Shown here piece by piece: positions 1-5,660 of a stretch of 8,868 nucleotides of DNA. Made by a program: the position numbers and the translations under genes. The notes beneath the pieces were generated by a model, which saw only the letters and a program-made list of their open reading frames with translations, made no database searches and was not told the DNA's origin. Origin of the DNA: Moraxellaceae bacterium (GTDB taxonomy: Bacteria; Pseudomonadota; Gammaproteobacteria; Pseudomonadales; Moraxellaceae); NCBI GenBank assembly GCA_014378805.1, contig JACMMY010000213.1:1-8868 (forward strand), in the 5' to 3' direction. Within the stretch, counting starts at the first letter, position 1. Each line of letters opens with the position of its first letter.

Positions 1-1
1 A

Positions 2-250
2 TATGTGATGCGCGCCAGCGGTGATGTATTCGTTGTGACTGGTCCTATCTTTAACGCACGGCCTGACACCATTGGCGCAAATAAGGTGTGGATTCCGAAT
101 TATCTTTTTAAGCTAGTCTATGACCCTGCAACTGGACGGGCATGGGCGCATTGGCTTGAGAATACGGATGACGCGAGGCCAGGCAAGCCGATTAGTTATG
201 CTGAGCTGGTGGAACGTACTGGGATTGATTTTATTACTGGGTTGCGCTGA
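2..250 (+). CDS. DNA/RNA non-specific endonuclease, C-terminal fragment (5' end outside window)
   Basis: This is the last 82 codons of a gene that begins left of the window; the frame is open back to base 2. The protein reads YVMRASGDVFVVTGPIF and continues through IPNYLFKLVYDPATG to ISYAELVERTGIDF. This is the typical C-terminal part of the NUC/Serratia nuclease (beta-beta-alpha metal) family: the VFVVTGP strand, the IPNYLFKLVYDP strand-helix, and a final helix. The catalytic DRGH-type motif would lie upstream and cannot be checked. Family members cleave DNA and RNA without sequence preference and are usually secreted or act as toxins or scavenging nucleases. An internal GTG at base 5 is not a likely start because homology already runs through it. 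The gene ends with TGA, and the next 800 bases lack a gene. Family assignment is from remembered motifs, so fairly but not fully sure. Confidence 0.83.
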   Translation, partial: YVMRASGDVFVVTGPIFNARPDTIGANKVWIPNYLFKLVYDPATGRAWAHWLENTDDARPGKPISYAELVERTGIDFITGLR

Positions 251-528
251 TAAAAACATATGTTTAAATAACTGACAGTCAGCAATTCAGAAAACTACCC
301 ACGTTATTGTGTTGCGCATTGATTGAATATTTTGAATTCTGACATAACGTTTGACCTTGTATGCTGGATAGTTGGCGTGTCGTACTGCAAATAGCGTTAA
401 TTGGCTACCGGTCGAGTGACGCGCCCCATTTGAACCAATCGTGGAATTTCCGAAAAGGTGTTCCCTACGCCAAAAGACCATTTACACAAATTTTTGATGA
501 GCAAATACGTCGGTTTAAATATCTTATA

Positions 529-668
529 TGCTCTTTGGAATTTTGCCTCAAGCGTCAATCAAATGCCAAAACGGGCTTGTAGCCCGCATGGGATCGACGT
601 TTGCAACACACTCAAGTTCCAATGGAATTCTAAACTCAAGTTTTTAATAAAAGGCGACGTGCCTTTTT
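529..668 (+). ncRNA. Possible small RNA ending at the 649-668 terminator
   Basis: Two hairpins follow one another, CGGGCT/AGCCCG at 572-586 and AAAAGGC/GCCTTTT with a T run at 649-668, in a region with no reading frame. This resembles a bacterial small RNA: a 5' stem-loop, a single-stranded middle, and an intrinsic terminator. A weak sigma70-like promoter, TTGATG (494-499), 17 bp, AAATAT (517-522), would start transcription near 529. The 5' end is a guess. The hairpins are seen; that they form one transcript is inference. Confidence 0.2.
649..668 (+). terminator. Rho-independent terminator-like hairpin
   Basis: A 7-bp perfect stem AAAAGGC (649-655) and GCCTTTT (661-667) encloses a GACGT loop and is followed by further T. 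Because the arms are A-rich and T-rich, it could work in both directions. No protein gene ends just before it on either strand, so it may end a small RNA or read-through from the nuclease gene. Confidence 0.5.
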
Positions 669-896
669 AATGATGGTTTGAATTTTTATTATCAGGCATT
701 TATGCATGTATTTTATGAAGAAAATGCTAGGTTTCCCAGCCGCTCGGTTGGTTCGTGAGAACCGTCTTAAAAAATTGAATTTTCAGAAACTTATGATGTT
801 AAGTCGCGAGCTACTTCATTTCTCTTGGATTAATTAAGAAATAAGTTTCGCAGGTTCAGTTTTTACTCAAGCAGCATCAGAAAATGTCGAACGAAC

Positions 897-1070
897 TGGC
901 AACTAGTTGCCAATTATATTTTTATGTCACCTCTTCCAAACAAGAAAATGGCAACTAGTTGCCATTTTCTTGAACATAATCACTCCAAATCTAACCATTT
1001 ATGGCAACCAGTTGCCATTTTTTGATATAAAAAATTCTTCATTTCGCAATAGTGGCAACTAGTTGCCACT
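897..1070. repeat. Array of four GGCAACTAGTTGCC palindromes at ~52-bp spacing
   Basis: Four copies of one palindrome lie in non-coding sequence. P1 is TGGCAACTAGTTGCCA (897-912). P2 is a perfect 32-bp palindrome (941-972), with the same core extended by CAAGAAAA and TTTTCTTG. P3 is ATGGCAACCAGTTGCCAT (1001-1018), with one central change. P4 is AGTGGCAACTAGTTGCCACT (1051-1070). Centres are at 904.5, 956.5, 1009.5 and 1060.5, so the period is 51-53 bp, close to five helical turns. The sequences between copies are unrelated to each other. Such phasing suits cooperative binding of a dimeric protein on one DNA face, an operator or partition-like cluster. Strong dyad symmetry would also give hairpins if transcribed. 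The 61-codon ORF starts 18 bp after P4. The binding partner is unknown. Confidence 0.93.
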
Positions 1071-1087
1071 TTATTTAAAATTTGAAG

Positions 1088-1273
1088 ATGGATTTTAAAA
1101 TAGGCGAAAAATACCTGTTTAGCGATGAATCCATATTCCATATCCTCAATCTGGAGCTGATAAACGGCGAATATGCCATTTTAATGACGAAGATAGAATC
1201 GGAGTGGAATCAAAAGAGAATGTGTTTGAAATACAATGCATATTCCAAGGCATCACGACAAAATATTCAATGA
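1088..1273 (+). CDS. Hypothetical 61-aa protein downstream of the palindrome array
   Basis: The ATG at 1088 gives a 61-residue acidic-to-neutral protein starting MDFKIGEKYLFSDESIFHILNLEL. The first 40 residues have an alternating pattern like a small beta-rich domain, and the C-terminal third is basic and polar. A TTG six bases upstream is in frame but less likely. No good Shine-Dalgarno is visible; GAAG sits too close to the ATG. I do not recognise the family. The N-terminal style is loosely like the opening of Mu/TnsB-type transposases or other DNA-binding proteins, so it could be a truncated remnant of a longer gene, but this is only an impression. Its position just after four operator-like palindromes is the best argument that it is real or was once the controlled gene. 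Confidence 0.35.
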   Translation: MDFKIGEKYLFSDESIFHILNLELINGEYAILMTKIESEWNQKRMCLKYNAYSKASRQNIQ

Positions 1274-1289
1274 ACAAAAGGTTCTTTAA

Positions 1290-1439
1290 TTAACTTCCCA
1301 ACGGATAATTGAATAGCTGCTTTGACAGCAAGATCAGCCAAACACCATACTGCTCCGCCGTCACCGCCATTAACTTGCGATACGATCCTTCATAAACATA
1401 CAAGCTCACGACAGGCCCAGTGGTAGCCGGTGTCATCAT
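1290..1439 (-). CDS. Hypothetical 49-aa protein downstream of the AAA+ ATPase
   Basis: A short leftward ORF starts with tandem ATG codons (1437-1439 and 1434-1436) and reads MMTPATTGPVVSLYVYEGSY, then KLMAVTAEQYGVWLILLSK and a short hydrophobic tail. A Shine-Dalgarno-like AAGGA lies 10 bases before the first ATG, and a stop codon lies two codons upstream in frame, so the start is well bounded. It begins 44 bases after the AAA+ ATPase stop on the same strand and could be its third co-transcribed gene. GC is higher than in the flanking non-coding sequence. The residues around TAEQYGVWLILLSKQLF could form one amphipathic or membrane-touching helix. No family is recognised. It might instead be a C-terminal scrap of a decayed gene. 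Confidence 0.4.
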   Translation of the reverse strand: MMTPATTGPVVSLYVYEGSYRKLMAVTAEQYGVWLILLSKQLFNYPLGS

Positions 1440-1483
1440 CGTTTAGTTTTCCTTGAGTTCATCAATATAATTTGCAAATAGCG

Positions 1484-3490
1484 CTATCCAAAAATGGTGT
1501 GCTTTGCCTCTTCCACATCCATCGATATAACTATAGACATTCCATCTTGGCTATTCCTGCCTATCATATGGTTGACCGCTTCCTGCAAGATGGCAGATAA
1601 ATTCGAAATGGAAATATCATCCCCAATAATCGTTGCGATGAGTTCTGGTGTAAGGACTGGATCAAATTGCGCTTTTGATTGAGCCATCCATTGCTTGATG
1701 AATTCTGTACGTCCAGCTTCATCTGGCAGTGGAAAGAAGATTTTTTCTGTGAAGCGCCCTCCCCGCAATGCGGCTGGATCAATATGATCTGGGTGATTGG
1801 TCGCCGCGATGTAGACGATATCTTTAACTTTGCCGTTAGCACCATCCATTGCGGTGAGCAACTTATTCGTTACAGAGGTGACGTTGGAATTTTTTCTGTT
1901 GGCGAGAATATCGTCTGCTTCGTCTATAAAGATAATACAAGGACGAATATCTTTTGCTTCAGCCAGAATACGATCAATTTCTCTGGAATCGTTGATCAGG
2001 TCATTGCCGGTGGTACTAATAAATGCATACGCTGATGCTTTGGCCAATGATCTGGCGGTTTCGGTTTTTCCTGTTCCTGGTCCGCCAAAGAATAATAGCC
2101 CTGCTGGCACCGTACCGCCCAGCGCCTCTACCCTGGCAAAGTCTTCCATTCTTGTAGCGATTGTATTGAGCTGCTGACGTAGCTTGTCTGGCAAGATCAA
2201 TTGATCAAGGCTTTTGGTTGCTTCAGGCAGTTTGCCTTTTCTGCCTTGTACCTTGCGCATGGCTGCCATCAGATGGCGACTAGTGATGGCTACTATTTGT
2301 TCTTCCTGATCCATAGCGGCAATTTCTTCCCCAACAGCTTGGATACGCTTGACGGAATATCCCTCCCAACGTTGTGCGATGTTTTGCACATCACGAGGTA
2401 AATAGCAGCATTGATCCATACGTTGGCGGAAAGAGTCGATCAATATCTGACATCGCGCAGCTTCGTCCGGCGGTGATACCTCAATCTTAAAATCAAAGCG
2501 TCCTTCGCGAATCGCCGCTTGATCGAGCCGGTCTAGAAAATTGGTGGCGCCAACGAACACAATTCCCTCATTACGTAAATTGACGATTTCAGTGAGGATG
2601 GTATTGGTAGTTTTGTTGGTTTCGTCGACCGTACCCATCGAATTATCTCTTTTAGAAATAAAGCTATCAATTTCATCGAAAAACAGGACGCAAGGCGCTT
2701 GTGCTCTGGCGTCTTGAAATACCTTCATCACAGATTGTGTCGTATCGTTGACCCATTTACTGGCGACATCGCCGTAAGTGATAGAAATGAGAGGAAGCCC
2801 CATTTCTCCTGCGAGGGCTTGAACAAAGTAGGTCTTACCATTTCCCGGCTCGCCGAACAGCAAAATACCATTTCGCGCGAAAATATTGCTGGAGTAGTGA
2901 TCTGAATCGCCATTTGATGTCAGAATTCCTGTTATCGCCTTTTGAAGACGCGCTTTGAGCTCTACCATGCCATGTATGTCTGAGAAACGTACTTTCGGCA
3001 TTTCTGCAATAAATCGCAGGGGAACATACTCAGGTTCACTCTGCCCGGAATGTTTTGTTGCAACCATTTCTCTTGATTGACTGGGTCCAGTATCAAATAG
3101 ATTGGCATCGTGACATAGCCATTTCCAACCGACAGTAACTAACAAGCACAGCCAGACAAAATTACTGAAATACTCCCGCTCACTAAAATCAATGGAAATA
3201 CCGGTACTTAAAACAAGACCTTGCGCTATTGATAAACAGCACGCACCAAACAAATAAAGATGGTTCCGGACTTTGAGGATGTTAAAGAGAAAAATAAGGT
3301 GGACTATTGCCAAGGCGCTGGCGATGAGGAGACCGGTGTAATGAACAAAGATGGACTCTGTACGGGCGAAACGCCAAGTTAGGATTAAAAATTGAGTTAC
3401 CGAGAAGGCATACAGCAAAAGCATCAACACATAAAGAATGCGGAAACCCTTGCTTTTATAGTCGGTGTTTGGTGGTTGTGAGTGAGTCAT
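1484..3490 (-). CDS. Membrane-anchored tandem AAA+ ATPase (two AAA modules)
   Basis: A 668-residue protein. Residues 1-130 hold about four hydrophobic helices (near 18-38, 53-72, 77-98, 110-126), so both ends should face the cytoplasm. AAA module 1 has Walker A GEPGNGKT (213-220), Walker B LFFDEID (269-275), sensor-1 in ATN (N317) and arginines in REGRFD (R328, R331). Module 2 has Walker A GGPGTGKT (469-476), Walker B IIFIDEAD (519-526), sensor ATN (N565) and RGGRF (R576, R579). Both sites look competent for ATP hydrolysis. There is no HEXXH, so it is not an FtsH protease. Module 1, with SKW in pore loop 1, resembles the Vps4/spastin/Msp1 branch; module 2 lacks that loop. Likely role: a membrane unfoldase or extractase (inference). 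The ATG at 3490 is preferred, with GGA 8 bases upstream, over an in-frame GTG at 3526. A small membrane protein gene precedes it. Confidence 0.93.
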   Translation of the reverse strand: MTHSQPPNTDYKSKGFRILYVLMLLLYAFSVTQFLILTWRFARTESIFVHYTGLLIASALAIVHLIFLFNILKVRNHLYLFGACCLSIAQGLVLSTGISIDFSEREYFSNFVWLCLLVTVGWKWLCHDANLFDTGPSQSREMVATKHSGQSEPEYVPLRFIAEMPKVRFSDIHGMVELKARLQKAITGILTSNGDSDHYSSNIFARNGILLFGEPGNGKTYFVQALAGEMGLPLISITYGDVASKWVNDTTQSVMKVFQDARAQAPCVLFFDEIDSFISKRDNSMGTVDETNKTTNTILTEIVNLRNEGIVFVGATNFLDRLDQAAIREGRFDFKIEVSPPDEAARCQILIDSFRQRMDQCCYLPRDVQNIAQRWEGYSVKRIQAVGEEIAAMDQEEQIVAITSRHLMAAMRKVQGRKGKLPEATKSLDQLILPDKLRQQLNTIATRMEDFARVEALGGTVPAGLLFFGGPGTGKTETARSLAKASAYAFISTTGNDLINDSREIDRILAEAKDIRPCIIFIDEADDILANRKNSNVTSVTNKLLTAMDGANGKVKDIVYIAATNHPDHIDPAALRGGRFTEKIFFPLPDEAGRTEFIKQWMAQSKAQFDPVLTPELIATIIGDDISISNLSAILQEAVNHMIGRNSQDGMSIVISMDVEEAKHTIFG

Positions 3491-3517
3491 GGTCAAAGTC
3501 CAAAAAGTGATCCATTC

Positions 3518-3544
3518 ACCATACACGTCTATTTTTTAAGTCAA
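3518..3544 (-). promoter_or_regulatory. Possible sigma70 promoter for the AAA+ ATPase gene
   Basis: Reading leftward, TTGACT (3539-3544) is followed after 15 bp by TATGGT (3518-3523). The spacer is shorter than ideal. Transcription would start near 3510, giving a leader of about 20 bases to the ATG at 3490 and excluding the GTG at 3526. The match is weak. Confidence 0.25.
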
Positions 3545-3570
3545 GCCCTCTTGGTTTTAGTAATTTGTAT

Positions 3571-3587
3571 CACGCCTTTCAGGCATG
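3571..3587. other. Short hairpin between the small membrane gene and the ATPase gene
   Basis: CACGCCT-TTC-AGGCATG forms a 7-bp stem with one wobble pair. It is not followed by a clear T run in either direction, so it is probably not a strong terminator. It could partly uncouple the ATPase gene from the upstream membrane gene or protect the mRNA end. Confidence 0.35.
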
Positions 3588-3681
3588 TACATGGATGAAG
3601 AAAGCGACATTGCACCCTCAGATCCATTAAGTACATCAATGTCGACTATTTTATGAAACACAGCGCCGTTCAATATTTGAT

Positions 3682-3948
3682 TTACTTGTCTTGCTTTTCG
3701 TCTTTACGGTAAATGTGTGCGTCGATCCATTGAGTTACTGCGTCCCTGTTTTTGAAAATCATGAATGTTCTGAATACTGTCATCAGCAACACCAGACTGA
3801 TCAGAGCGCCATAAGCTGCGCGGCGCGATATGTCGAGGGCAGTCACAGCAAGATCTGCCAGCCAGAAATGAATAAGTATGGCGTTGAGGATGGAGCTGAC
3901 ATACAGTCCCAGAAGAGGAATGATTTTTTCCTTATCGATTTTTATCAT
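3682..3948 (-). CDS. Small two-helix membrane protein, upstream of the AAA+ ATPase
   Basis: An 88-residue protein starting at an ATG (3946-3948). A charged N-terminus (MIKIDKEK) is followed by a hydrophobic stretch at about 9-31, a short linker containing SRR, a second hydrophobic helix at about 45-65, and a charged C-terminal tail ending RKDEKQDK. Two membrane helices with positively charged ends suggest that both termini face the cytoplasm. It reads toward the AAA+ ATPase, 191 bases before that gene's ATG. By position it could be a membrane partner, regulator or adaptor of the ATPase, but this is inference from gene order. The Shine-Dalgarno is weak (GAAAGTG). The family is not recognised. 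Hydrophobic patterning with flanking charges makes it unlikely to be a random ORF. Confidence 0.68.
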   Translation of the reverse strand: MIKIDKEKIIPLLGLYVSSILNAILIHFWLADLAVTALDISRRAAYGALISLVLLMTVFRTFMIFKNRDAVTQWIDAHIYRKDEKQDK

Positions 3949-4292
3949 AAGACACTTTCGTTAAAAACGAGGATTGAGAAACATCAGCATAACTATTCAT
4001 TTTCAATTGAAAAAATTTGAAAAACGGCTGGCGAGAATCAATCTACTTTACGAAGTGCGTTTGACAAGGAGGTAATTGTGCAAAAAATTGTGACAACCAC
4101 AATATCGGTTCTTTAGTAATTTTTTTCAAAATACCAAGAAGAATTTTGTTTCATTGAAACTTGTTGAATCTATCGTTTGATAATTGCTTAAATTGATAGG
4201 CAATCCATTTTCTCCCTGCGTTTTTTGAAGCACTAAAACTATTCAGTTGAATTTCTCAACATTTGAACACTTCGTGCAATGACCTCAATCAC

Positions 4293-4331
4293 CTCAAGAA
4301 TTCCTAACGGAATCAACTTGAGTTCATTTTT
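4293..4331 (+). terminator. Compound hairpin with T-rich tail, possible terminator
   Basis: The outer stem CTCAAG (4293-4298) / CTTGAG (4317-4322) and inner stem ATTCC (4300-4304) / GGAAT (4309-4313), with a TAAC loop and a small asymmetric bulge, are followed by TTCATTTTT. No annotated gene ends here, so if it is a terminator it would end an unannotated transcript from the AT-rich stretch. Confidence 0.3.
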
Positions 4332-4414
4332 AAGACGAATTTAAAGCATCAAAAAAATCATTTATTTAATGAAAATTTGAAAAATAGCGTCTTGCAGAAA
4401 AAAAATTTGTTGAT

Positions 4415-4449
4415 AGGATTAATTACTGAACTCTGCTAATCCTCAGTAA
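4415..4449. promoter_or_regulatory. Two overlapping, mutually exclusive inverted repeats
   Basis: AGGATTA (4415-4421) pairs with TAATCCT (4437-4443), and TTACTGA (4423-4429) pairs with TCAGTAA (4443-4449). The stems interleave and share base 4443. They cannot easily form together as a pseudoknot because no loop would span the first stem. In RNA they would be alternative hairpins; in DNA, overlapping dyads. They lie just before the weak ORF at 4515. Confidence 0.35.
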
Positions 4450-4514
4450 AGTTGAGAAAGGAAAAATTAGCGTCTCCATTTTTAATGCTAATCATTTTAA
4501 AAAGAACTGGTGCC

Positions 4515-4709
4515 ATGAAAAAATCGATGCTTACGAATCAAAACTTATTAGAGACCGATTTCGCGAGAGGAGAAAGAACTGAATCGCTAAGGCGACTTCA
4601 GTCACGCAATCCTGTCAGTATTTTGTGTCGCTTAGTTGGTAGGTTGCGGCGCTACTTGATCTCCAAATACATACGAAAAGAAAGAGATTCGTCTCATATT
4701 TATTTTTAG
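4515..4709 (+). CDS. Weak hypothetical ORF, basic 64-aa protein
   Basis: Starting from the ATG at 4515, the product is MKKSMLTNQNLLETDFARGE, then a very arginine-rich stretch, LCRLVGRLRRYLISKYIRK, and ends in SHIYF. The reading frame is also open from a TTG at 4452. The local sequence 4560-4680 is less AT-rich than its surroundings, which is the main hint of coding. The C-terminal part could form a cationic amphipathic helix. There is no clear Shine-Dalgarno, no recognisable family and no supporting neighbour. It may well be a chance ORF. Confidence 0.2.
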   Translation: MKKSMLTNQNLLETDFARGERTESLRRLQSRNPVSILCRLVGRLRRYLISKYIRKERDSSHIYF

Positions 4710-5211
4710 ATTGTTTATTTCAAAAATACTTTGTAAATCTCATTTCGAAATATTGTTTTTTTAAAAAAAGAACGCTGTGTCAGGGTAAGCCTTGGGTGAG
4801 TAGAATCAAGCTGGTCGCGCATATCCAAGGATATATGCAATATATTTGTGAAAATTTTACGCAACATCTTTTTGAATAAAGATGAATCATTTTTTTGAAA
4901 ATGACGTGAATATAGACTATGTCGCATTGTGTGGCCACAATCCATAACCGAAACGATTGAGCTATTTTTTGAACCTAATGCAGTATTAAGAGCAAATGAC
5001 AATCGCGGAAATTTAAGGAGGCATTTATTTAAGCTGATACTTATGCTCTAAATATTTCGTCTTTGAAAAACGTTTTCTTAAAATAGCCACAACATATTTT
5101 GCAGTAAAAATGAATTGGCTAAATTGAATTAGTTTTAATGTTCGCCAAATAAAAAATTGAAAGCTGAAACCTCAAAAAATATCGGCTAAAAAAATTTTCA
5201 GAAAAGGCTTT

Positions 5212-5448
5212 TTACTTTTTTTGTGAATTGAGTGAATTTTCAACTAAATTCATAATATTGGAAGGTGTCGTTCCGAGTGCTTCTGCAAGTTTAAAAATAA
5301 CTCTTACAGTAGGTTGATTATGACCAAGCTCAATCAAACTAATGAACTTCCGCTCAACATGAGCATTAAATCCAAGCTGTTCCTGTGTCAACCCGGCCTC
5401 TTTTCTGAGGGCGCGTAGCACCTGACCAAAAACAATTGCTGGATCCAA
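5212..5448 (-). CDS. XRE-family (Cro/CI-type) helix-turn-helix repressor
   Basis: A 78-residue single-domain regulator. The HTH_3 domain spans about residues 8-62: LRALRKEAGLTQEQLGF gives helix 1 and the start of helix 2, ERKFISLIELGHNQPTV the recognition helix and following turn, and LAEALGTTPSNI helices 4-5. The start is a TTG (5446-5448), chosen because GGAGG ends five bases before it and the domain begins directly. Proteins of this size bind DNA as dimers and typically repress their own promoters; related forms control prophages, mobile elements and restriction-modification genes. Here the start region holds one copy of a 16-bp dyad and a second copy lies 47 bp upstream, so autoregulation is very likely. 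Its Shine-Dalgarno lies inside the proximal dyad. The divergent gene at 5661 may also be controlled. No effector domain is present. Confidence 0.93.
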   Translation of the reverse strand: MDPAIVFGQVLRALRKEAGLTQEQLGFNAHVERKFISLIELGHNQPTVRVIFKLAEALGTTPSNIMNLVENSLNSQKK

Positions 5449-5455
5449 ATATTCC

Positions 5456-5471
5456 TCCCAATATAGTGGGA
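5456..5471. promoter_or_regulatory. Operator O1 of the XRE regulator (dyad TCCCAATATAGTGGGA)
   Basis: A 16-bp imperfect dyad with TCCC/GGGA arms, part of a longer CTCCCA/TGGGAG repeat. It overlaps the Shine-Dalgarno of the XRE gene, so binding here would block its transcription or initiation. It matches O2 at 14 of 16 bases. Confidence 0.7.
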
Positions 5472-5502
5472 GAAATGATCTGCTTCAGTTATTATTATGT
5501 CT

Positions 5503-5518
5503 TCCCCATATATTGGGA
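5503..5518. promoter_or_regulatory. Operator O2 of the XRE regulator (dyad TCCCCATATATTGGGA)
   Basis: Second copy of the dyad, 47 bp from O1 start to start. The shared form is TCCC, A or C, ATATA, G or T, TGGGA. It lies in the likely promoter region of the XRE gene, just before a CATAAT (5494-5499, leftward), though no good -35 could be fitted. It is about 35 bp upstream of the possible promoter of the divergent gene. Confidence 0.7.
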
Positions 5519-5552
5519 ATTTACTCAATTACATTCATTTAATGGTCTTAAG

Positions 5553-5582
5553 TTGAGTGACCGCAGTTTAGATAGCTAAATT
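5553..5582 (+). promoter_or_regulatory. Possible promoter of the secreted OB-fold gene
   Basis: TTGAGT (5553-5558) and TAAATT (5577-5582) are separated by 18 bp, giving a start near 5590 and a leader of about 70 bases before the ATG at 5661. This is a moderate match only. Confidence 0.3.
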
Positions 5583-5660
5583 TAGCAGCATGCAAACGGT
5601 TTGTTAATTGCACCAGCATTGATGTCTTAGTACTCACGCATCCCTTTTCAGGAACTACTT

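Larger units (their letters stand above)
251..896. other. Non-coding stretch with small hairpins, no convincing gene
   Basis: The short ORFs here overlap on both strands, have no clear Shine-Dalgarno and read as random protein. Visible structure: palindrome AAACATATGTTT (254-265); dyad CTGACAGTCAG (272-282); a tight hairpin CGGGCT-TGT-AGCCCG (572-586); a terminator-like hairpin (649-668); and GGTTC-GTGA-GAACC (750-763), a stem closed by a GNRA-type tetraloop. The nonamer ACTCAAGTT occurs twice between about 609 and 643. No tRNA, rRNA or insertion-sequence end was recognised. Confidence 0.55.
3949..5211. other. AT-rich stretch, largely non-coding, with hairpins and weak ORFs
   Basis: About 1.25 kb of strongly AT-rich DNA. 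It holds a strong Shine-Dalgarno AAGGAGG (4066-4072) before a 12-codon GTG ORF (4078-4116), a compound hairpin with a T-rich tail (4293-4331), two overlapping inverted repeats (4415-4449), and a weak rightward ORF (4515-4709). A second AAGGAGG (5015-5021) has no start codon behind it. No mobile-element ends, tRNA or known RNA family was recognised. Low GC is common in recently acquired DNA bound by H-NS-like proteins (general knowledge; not shown here). Confidence 0.55.

Noticed and set aside
287..670. Three overlapping ORFs after the nuclease gene
   Set aside because: They overlap in different frames and strands, lack Shine-Dalgarno sequences, and run through hairpins typical of non-coding DNA.
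897..1070. CRISPR array
   Set aside because: The spacing is regular, but the repeats are only 14-20 bp of common sequence, fully palindromic, with variable arms. Only four copies exist and no cas gene is present.
1082..1087. TTG at 1082 as the start of the 61-codon ORF
   Set aside because: The ATG at 1088 is two codons later, and neither has a good Shine-Dalgarno; the ATG is the simpler choice.
3491..3526. GTG start giving a 680-residue AAA+ ATPase
   Set aside because: The extra 12 residues have no clear Shine-Dalgarno, and the weak promoter would start transcription inside them. The ATG at 3490 has GGA at a good distance.
4715..5002. Leftward 95-codon ORF in the AT-rich region
   Set aside because: It needs a TTG start (or a later ATG at 4945 without a Shine-Dalgarno), has no recognisable domain and a random-looking composition.
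5212..5448. C-protein of a restriction-modification system
   Set aside because: Size and fold would fit, but no methyltransferase or restriction enzyme gene is in the window, so only the general XRE assignment is supported.
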